Assembly: GCF_000409775.1 (NCBI RefSeq)
Contig: NZ_KE332388.1
Coordinates: 1,132,666-1,196,665, forward strand
Source of the DNA: Litchfieldella anticariensis FP35 = DSM 16096
GTDB lineage: Bacteria; Pseudomonadota; Gammaproteobacteria; Pseudomonadales; Halomonadaceae
Length of the DNA stretch: 64,000 nt
Direction of reading: 5' to 3'
The position numbers and the translations under genes were made by a program. The notes below the pieces were generated by a model. The model was given only the letters and a program-made list of their open reading frames with translations, was not told the origin of the DNA and ran no database searches. Below, piece by piece: positions 8,497 through 16,848 of the stretch (the stretch's first letter is position 1; every line of letters begins with the position of its first letter).

Positions 8497-8970
8497 ATGT
8501 CCGACACCAATGCCATTGGTCTGCACGAAGCCAGTGCCAGCCAGCTCGCCGAGCAGCTCAACGCCTTGCTGGCCAACTACCAGATCTTCTACATGAACGT
8601 GCGCGGCTATCATTGGAACGTCAAAGGGCCAAATTTCTTCGAATTGCATGCCAAGTTCGAAGAGTTCTACACCGACTTGCTGACCAAGATCGACGAAGTC
8701 GCCGAACGCATTCTTACCTTGGGACACAAGCCGGTACATGCCTACAGCGACTACGTGGAGCTTGCCTCGATCCGCGAGGACAAGAACGTTCATGATGGCG
8801 AAGCTTGCGTTCGCGGCGTGATCAAAGGCTATCAGGCTCTGATTGAGCTGCAGCGTGAAATCCTGTCTCTGGCCTCGGATGCCGACGACGAAGGTACCGC
8901 CGCCCAGGCCAGCGACTATATCCGCGAGCAGGAAAAAACCATCTGGATGCTCAACGCCTATCTGGGCTAA
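8497..8970 (+). CDS. dps: Dps family ferritin-like DNA-protection protein
   Basis: A 157-residue four-helix protein that forms dodecamers, oxidises Fe(II) with peroxide and shields DNA. The ferroxidase signature is visible: GYHWNVKGPNFFELHAKFEEFY, with the His, Asp/Glu and Trp positions of the intersubunit site kept. GAGGAG lies upstream of the ATG. The N-terminal tail is short and not lysine-rich, so direct DNA binding as in E. coli Dps is uncertain. It is a single-gene unit with its own terminator. Peroxide or stationary-phase control is likely for the family but no operator was recognised. Confidence 0.93.
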   Translation: MSDTNAIGLHEASASQLAEQLNALLANYQIFYMNVRGYHWNVKGPNFFELHAKFEEFYTDLLTKIDEVAERILTLGHKPVHAYSDYVELASIREDKNVHDGEACVRGVIKGYQALIELQREILSLASDADDEGTAAQASDYIREQEKTIWMLNAYLG

Positions 8971-8996
8971 TCCATCTTCCACCGACAGGTGAGTAC

Positions 8997-9025
8997 GCGC
9001 CGTTCCGGGTCAACCGGGACGGCGC
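8997..9025 (+). terminator. Terminator of dps
   Basis: A 12-bp GC-rich stem (GCGCCGTTCCGG with CCGGGACGGCGC, one T-G pair), a 5-base loop, then TTT. It lies 26 bp after the dps stop codon. Confidence 0.8.
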
Positions 9026-9168
9026 TTTCATGTCCAGACATTCAAATATGAAGAGAACGAGGAAAGCGTCTCTATATTAGGCAGCAGCGTTCGCTTGCTC
9101 GCAGTTGAGGGATATATTATCGAATAGGGAATTGGGGGTGATTCAGTCGCAGAACGGAGGGACACCCC

Positions 9169-9525
9169 ATGCGATACACACGACTGACAACGCTGCTAGT
9201 GGGAATCGGCCTGGCCCTGGCACTCTCGACGCCAGCGCTCGCCGACCGCGACCGACATGGAGGCTATCGCCACCATGGTCATCATCACTACCACGAGCAC
9301 CACTATAGGGGCGACAGGCACTACCGGGGGCCACGCCACGGGAGTCGCTACAGGTATCACCATCGCCCATCGCGGATCATCGAGAAGCACGTGATCGTGC
9401 ATGAGGCACCGCGTTACCGGCCGCCCCGTCGCGTCGACCATCACTACTACCACCACCGCTCTTCCAGCATACCGCTGGTCACGGTGGGTGGCTTCCCGGT
9501 CGTGACCATCAGAAGCGATCATTGA
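9169..9525 (+). CDS. His/Tyr/Arg-rich exported protein
   Basis: A 118-residue protein with a clear signal peptide cleaved after STPALA (about residue 25). The mature chain is dominated by His, Tyr and Arg: blocks such as HHGHHHYHEHHY at 35-46, a basic aromatic middle, and HHYYHHR at 95-101, followed by a hydrophobic beta-like end (SIPLVTVGGFPVVTI). The composition suggests periplasmic metal binding, but no family is recognised. GGAGG lies ahead of the ATG. The 3' end overlaps the convergent pepD gene by 17 bp. Confidence 0.75.
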   Translation: MRYTRLTTLLVGIGLALALSTPALADRDRHGGYRHHGHHHYHEHHYRGDRHYRGPRHGSRYRYHHRPSRIIEKHVIVHEAPRYRPPRRVDHHYYHHRSSSIPLVTVGGFPVVTIRSDH

Positions 9526-11035
9526 TCTCTCCCGCCCGCTGGTTTCCAGCGGGCGGTCGACACATTGATGCGGCCTGGCCGTTGGCCAGATCCTCGAGCA
9601 GGGAACGCAGCAGTTGCCAGAACTCGTCTACTGATGCGATATCGACTCGTTCATCGGGCGAATGGGCACCACGAATCTGCGGCCCAAAGGAGATCATTTC
9701 CAAATGAGGATATTTGCCCCCCAGAATGCCACACTCCAGGCCAGCATGAATCACCTTGACCTCGGGGTCGCTACCCAAGCATTGCTGGTGTAAGCGCCGG
9801 AAGCGTGCCAATAGCGAGCTTTCCGGATCCGGCGTCCATCCAGGATAAGCGTTCTCCACCCGGGTACGAGCACCAATCAGAGAAAACAACGCAGCAAAGC
9901 GGTCGGCGATATCGTCCGTGGCGCTGTCGCGTAGCGAGCGTACCAGCGCACAGAGGTGGAAACAGCCATTCTCCAGATTCACTACCCCAAGGTTATTGGA
10001 AGTCTCGACAACGCCGGGAACTTCGACACTCATGCGCTCGACACCACATGGAGCGGCATGCAAAGCATTCACCAACAGATGGCTGGCAGTCGCGGTCAAG
10101 GCTTGGTCAGAACGCATCGTGCAGGGCGTCAATGCCAGAGCCAGCCCCTCGTCGATGCCGGCCAGCTCGGCTCGTAGCGCCTGTTCCAGGGCTTCCAGAC
10201 GCCTCTGCACCGCAACGGTTTCTTCGTTCGGCAGCGCCACGCTGGCGAAGGCCTCGCGTGGTAGGGCGTTGCGCAAGGTACCACCATGATAATCGACCAA
10301 CCGCACTCCAGAGGGCTCTAGCACGCGCAGTACCCGCACCAACAGACGGTTGGCATTACCCCGTCCCTTGTGGATATCGATCCCCGAGTGCCCTCCCACT
10401 AAACCCGTCAGCGACAGGCGCCAAATTTGCTCGTCGTCTCTCAGAGCACTAGTCGGAAATTGAGCTTCCACCACCACATCGGCACCACCGGCACAACCAA
10501 TATAGACCTGGCCACGATCTTCGGAATCGAGATTGAGCAGTATCCGTCCATTGAGCCAGCCTTCGGCCAGATTCAGTGCGCCCCCCATGGAGGACTCCTC
10601 CTCCAGAGTGAACAGCGCTTCCAATGGCCCGTGCGTCAGGCTGTCATCACCCAGAACCGCTAGCGCTGCCGCCACGCCTAATCCGTTATCGGCGCCGAGC
10701 GTGGTATGACGCGCATGCAACCAGCCGTCGGCGACATAGGTGTCGATGGGATCACGGGTGAAGTCGTGTGGATGATCGGCATTGGCCTGAGCCACCATGT
10801 CCAGGTGCCCTTGCAGAACCACACCCGGCGCCTGTTCGTGACCGGGGCTGGCCGGCTTGCATATCCGCAGGTTGCCGAAGGCATCGCGATCATGGAACAG
10901 GCCATGCTCATCGGCCCAGTGTTCCAGCACCTTCACCAGCCTCGCCTCATGGCCGGAAGGCCGGGGGGTGTTGCAGAGGGTGCGAAAATGTCGCCATACC
11001 GGCTGCGGTGCAAGCTGTTCAAGATGTGCGTTCAT
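9509..11035 (-). CDS. pepD: Aminoacyl-histidine dipeptidase (peptidase D, M20)
   Basis: A cytosolic zinc dipeptidase of 508 residues that hydrolyses Xaa-His dipeptides such as carnosine and other dipeptides. M20 metal ligands are visible: QGHLDMVA (H77, D79), LGADNG (D116) and LEEESSMGG (E145-E147, containing the catalytic Glu). The chain is longer than the family's usual 485 or so. The expected C terminus (LLRSLLEDLA) is followed by about 23 residues that read through the convergent gene's terminator, as if an ancestral stop was lost. It lies between tmcA upstream and the convergent exported-protein gene. Confidence 0.92.
   Translation of the reverse strand: MNAHLEQLAPQPVWRHFRTLCNTPRPSGHEARLVKVLEHWADEHGLFHDRDAFGNLRICKPASPGHEQAPGVVLQGHLDMVAQANADHPHDFTRDPIDTYVADGWLHARHTTLGADNGLGVAAALAVLGDDSLTHGPLEALFTLEEESSMGGALNLAEGWLNGRILLNLDSEDRGQVYIGCAGGADVVVEAQFPTSALRDDEQIWRLSLTGLVGGHSGIDIHKGRGNANRLLVRVLRVLEPSGVRLVDYHGGTLRNALPREAFASVALPNEETVAVQRRLEALEQALRAELAGIDEGLALALTPCTMRSDQALTATASHLLVNALHAAPCGVERMSVEVPGVVETSNNLGVVNLENGCFHLCALVRSLRDSATDDIADRFAALFSLIGARTRVENAYPGWTPDPESSLLARFRRLHQQCLGSDPEVKVIHAGLECGILGGKYPHLEMISFGPQIRGAHSPDERVDIASVDEFWQLLRSLLEDLANGQAASMCRPPAGNQRAGEINDRF
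9532..9556 (+). terminator. Hairpin inside the 3' end of pepD
   Basis: A perfect 11-bp stem (CCGCCCGCTGG with CCAGCGGGCGG) and TTT loop follow the stop of the His-rich gene. On the opposite strand the same bases encode part of the C-terminal tail of PepD. No long T-tract follows. Confidence 0.65.
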
Positions 11036-11082
11036 GGCGTTTCTGCGTAGATGAAGACCGCATTACCTTACTCCCAGCCCCG

Positions 11083-13296
11083 TCATGGGAAAAGAGGTTG
11101 GCGCCAGCGCAGCAGAGCATCACGTAACCGCTCCTGTACCTGGCGACGGCCGGGCACGTCCAGTTGCGTTGCCAACCAGCCCATCTCCCGTCCTTGGAAC
11201 AGGGCTGCCACCAGCAACCAGGCGTCGTCCGAATCATGGGGTGCACCTGCGGCAAGCGCATGACGGACCAGGGCCTGCAAGGCCGGGCGCGCTAGTGCCG
11301 GATCGCGATGTCCCAGCACGACATCATCGATGTCGCGCAGCTCGGCAGCGCTCAGGTCATCGACCGTGCCTTCCGCCAACAGTGCGGCTGCCACTCTAGG
11401 GTCGAGCGACTTCAACTCGAATGCCAGCAAGGTCGGCAGCAAGGCCTGGAAGCACCCCTGCAGTTCACGCGCCAGTTCCTTGCCGGCATCGCTGATGCCA
11501 CGCACTACCATTAGGGCATGCTCGCCACTGGAGGCTTCACGTGTCAGTCCCAACCGTACGGCTACACAGCCGTTGTGACGCCAGAATGCCATCAGCCCGG
11601 GCTCAGCCCCGAAGCTTGCCCCCAACAGGTCAATGCCATCGGCCTGCGCCTGGGTGAGTTGCGCTCCGAACAACTGTCGTCCCAGCCCCTGACGGCGACA
11701 TGCCTCGTGCACAGCGATACGCATGATCCGCCGCAGCCGGGACGTGAGCGCATGGCGGCTACCGGTATGCGCTGCCAGCGATTGCGCCAGCAAATGACCA
11801 CGTGGGCGCCGTTCCCCACGAGCCACCGCCTCGGCCAGCTCAGAGGGAAAGCCCCCTTCATCGACACCGACCACTACCCCTAGCACGTGATGTGCCGCTT
11901 CGAGCGTAGCGATGCGGGTGCCTGGGCCATCCAGCAAGCGTCGCAAGTCACTGGGCCGGGTACGATAATGGGCCTGTACCAGCAGTCCGAACAGCTCTCG
12001 CAGTCGAGCCTCGTCAGCGGCCAGTTCTTCGCGTCGACAGTCGATATAATCGATCGTTTGCCATGGCACTTCGTCGAGAGGTGCCGGTTCAGCATCCAGC
12101 ATCAGCAAACGCGATGTCAGTCGCTCCAAGGGATCGTTGGTAGCGAAACGGATAGGAGCCTCGAGATGGATACGCTGCCAATCCGGTGTCTCGCGTTCGA
12201 GGTGTGCCCGGAACCGCAATGCGAAGCCACGCCCAGAGCCTTCGTAGCCATGCACCGTCGTGGCGAAGGCAATACGCGGGAAGTAACGCAGCCACTGCCC
12301 TAGCGCCGGGGCCGGGATCGCGGCCGCTTCGTCGACCAGCAATAGGGCACCAGCACTTTCCACCGCCCTCTCGTCAACCCTGGCCGACAGAGCATCCGGC
12401 GCCAGAAACTGTACGCGATGCATGTTGCCACCGTGCACCCATTCGAAAACGTTGGCTTGCCGGCTGCCTTCAGGACATAGCACCGCCAAGCGATCGAAGA
12501 GCGGCTCGACAGCGGCGGGACGTGGTGCCGTAACCCAGATGAGGCGCTCTCCCGCAGACAGCCAACGCGCACAGGCAATGCCCAGCGCCGCGCTCTTGCC
12601 ACGTCCACGATCAGCCGTCAGCACCAAGGGACGGCGGCGACGCAGGCGAGTCAAGCGATCCACCGCCTCGGCTTGATCGTGGGTGATGCAATCAGGATCC
12701 GACACTGCCGGTGGAGAAAGCGGATGATCTGGCAAAGAGGGCAATTCGATATTTCCAGCGACACGCCAGCGAACGGTTTCCGTCGACTCGCCCAGCAATC
12801 GTGCCAGGCGTCGTAGATAACGGGCGTGAAGTTGTGCCGGATGATAAGGGTACTCGGCCAGACGCTGATAATCGGCATCCGCCACACGGCCCCAATCCCT
12901 TGGCGTCAGCAGCACCAACAACCCACCAGCATGCAAAGTTCCCGACAGAGCGCCGAAAGCATCGGGGTCGAAACCACTGTCTACCGAGACGGCGTCGACA
13001 ACCACCAAGCCATGCTCACCGCCTAGTCGGGTGCGAGCCTTGGCGGGCGGCAACCAGTCACCCGTTTGGATATCGTCAGGGCAGGTTCCGCTCAGCCACA
13101 GTGGCGCTCTCCCGCGATTCATCTGCCATAGCGCCAAAGCACGCTGCCGGCAGGTATCGGCATCGCCCTCGACCCACACCAGGCCCCGCCAATGGCGAGC
13201 CACCAAGCCGGCACACCAGTCGAGTAGTGCACCAAGTGTGCGCTGTATATGGGAAATATCATCGCCCGGGGACACAGGGCCTGGAGATGAGGACAT
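11083..13296 (-). CDS. tmcA: tRNA(Met) cytidine acetyltransferase TmcA
   Basis: A 737-residue enzyme that makes N4-acetylcytidine at the wobble position of elongator tRNA-Met using acetyl-CoA and ATP or GTP. In order: an N-terminal DUF1726-like domain, an RNA-helicase-like ATPase with P-loop TADRGRGKSAALG (about 235-247) and the box LLVDEAAAIP, a GNAT domain with RRQGLGRQL, and a C-terminal tRNA-binding region. The start at 13296 (MSSSPGP) is preferred over 13320 on family N terminus; both are in frame. It is transcribed alone, with 47 bp to pepD downstream. Confidence 0.93.
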   Translation of the reverse strand: MSSSPGPVSPGDDISHIQRTLGALLDWCAGLVARHWRGLVWVEGDADTCRQRALALWQMNRGRAPLWLSGTCPDDIQTGDWLPPAKARTRLGGEHGLVVVDAVSVDSGFDPDAFGALSGTLHAGGLLVLLTPRDWGRVADADYQRLAEYPYHPAQLHARYLRRLARLLGESTETVRWRVAGNIELPSLPDHPLSPPAVSDPDCITHDQAEAVDRLTRLRRRRPLVLTADRGRGKSAALGIACARWLSAGERLIWVTAPRPAAVEPLFDRLAVLCPEGSRQANVFEWVHGGNMHRVQFLAPDALSARVDERAVESAGALLLVDEAAAIPAPALGQWLRYFPRIAFATTVHGYEGSGRGFALRFRAHLERETPDWQRIHLEAPIRFATNDPLERLTSRLLMLDAEPAPLDEVPWQTIDYIDCRREELAADEARLRELFGLLVQAHYRTRPSDLRRLLDGPGTRIATLEAAHHVLGVVVGVDEGGFPSELAEAVARGERRPRGHLLAQSLAAHTGSRHALTSRLRRIMRIAVHEACRRQGLGRQLFGAQLTQAQADGIDLLGASFGAEPGLMAFWRHNGCVAVRLGLTREASSGEHALMVVRGISDAGKELARELQGCFQALLPTLLAFELKSLDPRVAAALLAEGTVDDLSAAELRDIDDVVLGHRDPALARPALQALVRHALAAGAPHDSDDAWLLVAALFQGREMGWLATQLDVPGRRQVQERLRDALLRWRQPLFP

Positions 13297-13649
13297 GCGA
13301 AAGCTCCAGCAACAGGTCAATCTTTAGTCTAAAAATTAGCGTCATTCAACGCTTACCTCTTGGTTTCTGACCACATCGTCAACACACCAATAACTCATAA
13401 CAAGTTGATATTAAACAATATAAAATCACCTCAAGATTTGAGCGCCGGATATCGACAGCCACTGGAGCGACTATACAATCACGGTTTTTCTCCCAGCGCG
13501 TGCTAATTTAATCGAGCGTATGGTTCGTTCGCCCTGAACGAAAGCCAGGATAGTTTTTCTAGCTGTCACAAGGGAAACGCAGCGATTTGCCCATGCAGGC
13601 ATTTATTCCGTGTTTTCCAAGCATAAAAACCCGACTCAAGGGGGCATAC
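13297..13649. other. Promoter-bearing gap between tmcA and dctP
   Basis: An AT-rich divergent intergenic region of about 350 bp. It must hold promoters for tmcA (leftward) and the TRAP operon (rightward). I see no confident sigma-70 pair, operator or coding frame. A purine-rich site (AAGGGGG) precedes the dctP start. Confidence 0.5.
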
Positions 13650-14759
13650 ATGAAACCTATCACCAAATTCACGCTAAGCGGTCTTGCTGCCGGTATTGCC
13701 TTGGCGACTCTCTCCGCACCGGCCTTCAGCCAGGAAAAGGCCCAGTGGACCATGACCACGACTTGGCCGGACAACCTGGCACTGATCGAAATCGATCGCC
13801 ACTGGGTGGAAACCGTCAACCAGATCGCCGGCGACGAACTCGAGATCGATTTCCGTGCCGGTGGGACGCTGATGCCAGGCACCGAAGTTTTCGATGCCAC
13901 GGAAACCGGCAGTATCGAAGCCTCCGGCGACTGGCCAGGCTACTGGGCAGGCCGCTCTTCGGCCTTCTCACCGCTGGCGGCGACTCCTAGCCTGTTCAAT
14001 GGCGTCGACTATCTGAACTGGATCATGGAATGGGGTGGGTTTGAGCTGTATCAAGAGGTCTATGGCAAATACAACATGGTCTATCTGCCCTACGGGATCA
14101 CCAATAACGAATCCGGTTTCATGGGCCGCACCAAGATCGAAAGTCTGGCCGACCTGGAAGGCAAGCGCCTGCGACTGTCCGGTCGCGATCAAGGGCGCGT
14201 CCTCGAACGATTGGGCGGCTCTCAGGTAACGCTGTCCGGCGGGGAGATATATCAGGCCGTGGAGCGCGGCGTGGTGGACGGTGCCGAGTTCTCGACCCCC
14301 GGCGTCGACTACCAGGCCGGCTTCGCCGAGGTCGTCGACTACTGGGCTACCCCTGGCTGGCATCAGTCCGCCAGCGTATTCGGCGTGATGATCAACAAGG
14401 ATGCTTGGGATGCATTGTCGGCAGAGACTCAGGAAAAGCTGAAGGTCGCTGCTGAAGCCACTCTAGCTTGGTCGCTGGCCTGGTCAGAGCGCACCTCCAC
14501 GGAAGGTACGCAATCGTTCAAGGAAGCCGGCGTAGAAATCTCTACCTATGACGAAGAGGACATGGCTCGTATCCAGGAGGTAACCAACGAGGTGATCGTA
14601 GAGGGTGCCTGCGAGGACCCAATGCATGCCAAGGTCTATCACTCCATGATCAGTTACATGCAGCAATATGCCAACTGGCGTGACGTCTCGGTGCCGTACA
14701 ACATGAGCCGTTCCATCGACAATCTTCCCTCTCTCGAGGAGATCGAAGCCTGCATGTAA
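13650..14759 (+). CDS. dctP: TRAP transporter substrate-binding protein (DctP family)
   Basis: A periplasmic binding protein of 369 residues. The signal peptide is cleaved after SAPAFS (about residue 27). The mature chain shows the DctP pattern with an Arg-containing ligand segment (GKRLRLSGRDQGRVLERLGG) and GGEIYQAVERGVVDGAEFSTPG, the hallmark of the domain hinge and ligand pocket. It delivers an organic acid or similar solute to the QM permease encoded next. The ATG at 13650 has AAGGGGG ahead of it. The rich aromatic content resembles subfamilies for keto acids or hydroxylated acids, but the ligand cannot be fixed. Confidence 0.92.
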   Translation: MKPITKFTLSGLAAGIALATLSAPAFSQEKAQWTMTTTWPDNLALIEIDRHWVETVNQIAGDELEIDFRAGGTLMPGTEVFDATETGSIEASGDWPGYWAGRSSAFSPLAATPSLFNGVDYLNWIMEWGGFELYQEVYGKYNMVYLPYGITNNESGFMGRTKIESLADLEGKRLRLSGRDQGRVLERLGGSQVTLSGGEIYQAVERGVVDGAEFSTPGVDYQAGFAEVVDYWATPGWHQSASVFGVMINKDAWDALSAETQEKLKVAAEATLAWSLAWSERTSTEGTQSFKEAGVEISTYDEEDMARIQEVTNEVIVEGACEDPMHAKVYHSMISYMQQYANWRDVSVPYNMSRSIDNLPSLEEIEACM

Positions 14760-14771
14760 GTCGGCATCAAT

Positions 14772-14802
14772 GCGGCCGTCCCGCGTGTCTCCGGGCGGCC
14801 GT
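14772..14802 (+). promoter_or_regulatory. Intercistronic hairpin between dctP and dctQ
   Basis: GCGGCCGTCC (14772-14781) can pair with GGGCGGCCGT (14793-14802) across an 11-base loop. It sits right after the dctP stop without a T-run, so it is more likely an mRNA-stability or partial attenuation element keeping binding protein above permease levels. Confidence 0.5.
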
Positions 14803-14866
14803 ACTCGCTGCCGGCAAACGACATGCCGGTAACCGTACCATCATCCCTACCCGGGAGACCGTGACC

Positions 14867-15370
14867 ATGAATGCCATCGCCCATGCGATCGACCGGCTGA
14901 ACGACTGGCTCGGGCGCATTCTCGCACCGCTGATTGCCGTGATGACACTCGTGGTGCTCTATGATATCGCGCTGCGTTTCTTCATCGGCCGCCCCAGCGA
15001 TTGGGCTTTCGATATCACCAAGATGTTGTTCGGCGCCCACTTTATGCTGATGGCGGCTTACGGGCTACAAAAGCGCGTGCATGTCGAAGTCGATGTTCTC
15101 AAGCGCCTGCTATCGAGAAAGACACAAGCCGTGATAGAGATCATTGGCTACCTGATCTTCTTCGTGCCCTTCATCTGGATGCTCCTCACCTTCGGCTGGG
15201 GCTTTTTCAGTCGCTCCTTCAGCCGTGGCGAGACCACCTACGGCATCATCGCCATCCCCGTCTATCCGGTGAAAGCCGTTATCGTGATCGCCGCAGTGGC
15301 CATCCTGCTACAAGCCATCGCTCTCGTCATCCACGCCATCCAGCAGCTGCGGGAGGAGCAGACCTCATGA
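14867..15370 (+). CDS. dctQ: TRAP transporter small permease (DctQ)
   Basis: A 167-residue inner-membrane protein with four hydrophobic helices, as in DctQ. It pairs with the large subunit to form the sodium-driven permease. The ATG at 14867 lies nine bases after GGGAG, whereas the in-frame GTG at 14861 is only three bases away; the ATG is preferred. The stop overlaps the dctM start (ATGA), giving translational coupling. The motif RPSDWAFDITKMLFGAHFM is typical of the second-helix region. Confidence 0.9.
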   Translation: MNAIAHAIDRLNDWLGRILAPLIAVMTLVVLYDIALRFFIGRPSDWAFDITKMLFGAHFMLMAAYGLQKRVHVEVDVLKRLLSRKTQAVIEIIGYLIFFVPFIWMLLTFGWGFFSRSFSRGETTYGIIAIPVYPVKAVIVIAAVAILLQAIALVIHAIQQLREEQTS

Positions 15371-16695
15371 GCCCGGAAATGCTCACCCTATTCATGTTCG
15401 GCGGCCTGCTGATCGGCCTGTTCATGGGTCACCCGCTGGCGTTCGTGCTCGGCGGTACTGCCGTTATGGCTGCCTGGCTGGGGCCCGGCCCGCGTATTCT
15501 TGGTTCCATCATCAACAATATCTATGGCAATGCCATGGACAATTATGTGCTGGTGGCCATTCCGCTGTTCATCCTGATGGCGCGCTTTCTCAACGACTCC
15601 GGGGTTACCGAGAGAATGTTCGAGGCCATGCGCCTGCTGCTGGCCCGGCTGCACGGTGGCCTGGCACTTACGGTAGTCATCGTCTCGGTGCTATTGGCAG
15701 CCACCACCGGCATCGTAGGGGCATCGATCGCGGTGATGGGCATGATCGCCCTGGTACCGATGCTCAAATATGGTTACGACAAGGAACTCAGCTCCGGGGT
15801 GATCATGGCCAGCGGTTGCTTAGGCATCCTGATTCCCCCCAGCATCATGCTGATCCTGATGGCCAGCTATTCGCCAGTCTCGGTAGGAGCGTTGTTCGCA
15901 GGCGCCCTGATACCGGGGCTGATATTGGGCGCGATGTATGCACTCTACGTACTGGTGATCTGCTACATCAAACCGTCCTACGGTCCTCCAGTCCCTGTGG
16001 AGGAACGTGCCGATACCTCCACCGGTGAACTGCTGCTGATGCTCGCCAAATTCGTGGTACCGCCCATGGGCCTGATTCTGGGGGTACTGGGGGCACTGTT
16101 TACCGGTATCGCCACCGCCACCGAAGCCTCGGCGATTGGGGTAACCCTGGCCTTCATCCTGTTCCTGATCTTTGGCGACCGTTCGCCCAGAACCTGCTAT
16201 CGCACCCTGATCGAGGCCGGCAAGACCACCACTATGGTGATGCTGGTACTGGTAGGAGCCACTGCCTTCACTGGGGTTTTCTCACGGGGGGGCGGCATGG
16301 AGGTCATTCACGAGTTGGTCATGGCCATGCCCGGCGGTACCACCGGAGCACTGGTCTTGATGCTCTTCCTGGTCTTCATCCTGGGCATGTTCCTCGACTG
16401 GACAGGCATCGTGCTACTGAGCTTTCCGATCATGCTGCCTATCGTCGAGAACATGGGGGTAGACATGTTGTGGTTCGTGGTCATGGTGGCCGTGGTACTG
16501 CAAACCTCCTTCCTGACCCCGCCCTTCGGCTATGCCCTCTTCTATCTGAAGGGTGTCGCACCGCGTGGCGTCGAGATCGTCGACCTCTACAAGGCCGTGA
16601 TCCCCTTCTGCGCATTGATTGCCCTAGCCTGCTTGCTGTTGGCTGCCTTCCCGATACTGATCACCGGCCTGCCCAGCGCCATACTCGGCTACTGA
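15367..16695 (+). CDS. dctM: TRAP transporter large permease (DctM)
   Basis: A 442-residue protein with about 12 hydrophobic helices, the sodium-coupled transport subunit of the TRAP system. The conserved ASGCLGILIPPSIMLILM motif and TEASAIGV are DctM hallmarks. Translation starts inside the dctQ stop codon. A strong terminator follows. Together with the binding protein and the small permease this is a complete DctPQM operon. Confidence 0.93.
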   Translation: MSPEMLTLFMFGGLLIGLFMGHPLAFVLGGTAVMAAWLGPGPRILGSIINNIYGNAMDNYVLVAIPLFILMARFLNDSGVTERMFEAMRLLLARLHGGLALTVVIVSVLLAATTGIVGASIAVMGMIALVPMLKYGYDKELSSGVIMASGCLGILIPPSIMLILMASYSPVSVGALFAGALIPGLILGAMYALYVLVICYIKPSYGPPVPVEERADTSTGELLLMLAKFVVPPMGLILGVLGALFTGIATATEASAIGVTLAFILFLIFGDRSPRTCYRTLIEAGKTTTMVMLVLVGATAFTGVFSRGGGMEVIHELVMAMPGGTTGALVLMLFLVFILGMFLDWTGIVLLSFPIMLPIVENMGVDMLWFVVMVAVVLQTSFLTPPFGYALFYLKGVAPRGVEIVDLYKAVIPFCALIALACLLLAAFPILITGLPSAILGY

Positions 16696-16704
16696 GCGTC
16701 TTCC

Positions 16705-16737
16705 GTGCCACTCACCATTCACGTTGGTGAGTGGCAC
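16705..16737 (+). terminator. Terminator of the TRAP operon
   Basis: A perfect 13-bp stem (GTGCCACTCACCA with TGGTGAGTGGCAC) and 7-base loop begin 10 bp after the dctM stop. A T-run is lacking. Confidence 0.7.
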
Positions 16738-16848
16738 ACCCACTAGCTATCAAGGCTGCAAGCCAGGCCTCCAGCTGATAATATTTGCCGGCTGCCATCA
16801 CCTCGTATTCAGCCGGTTTCAGGCCATGCCACTGGAAGGAGTTCCCGC

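Noticed and set aside
9260..9330. Short repeated units resembling a repeat array
   Set aside because: They are runs of His codons inside a coding region, without spacers or constant repeats, so not CRISPR.
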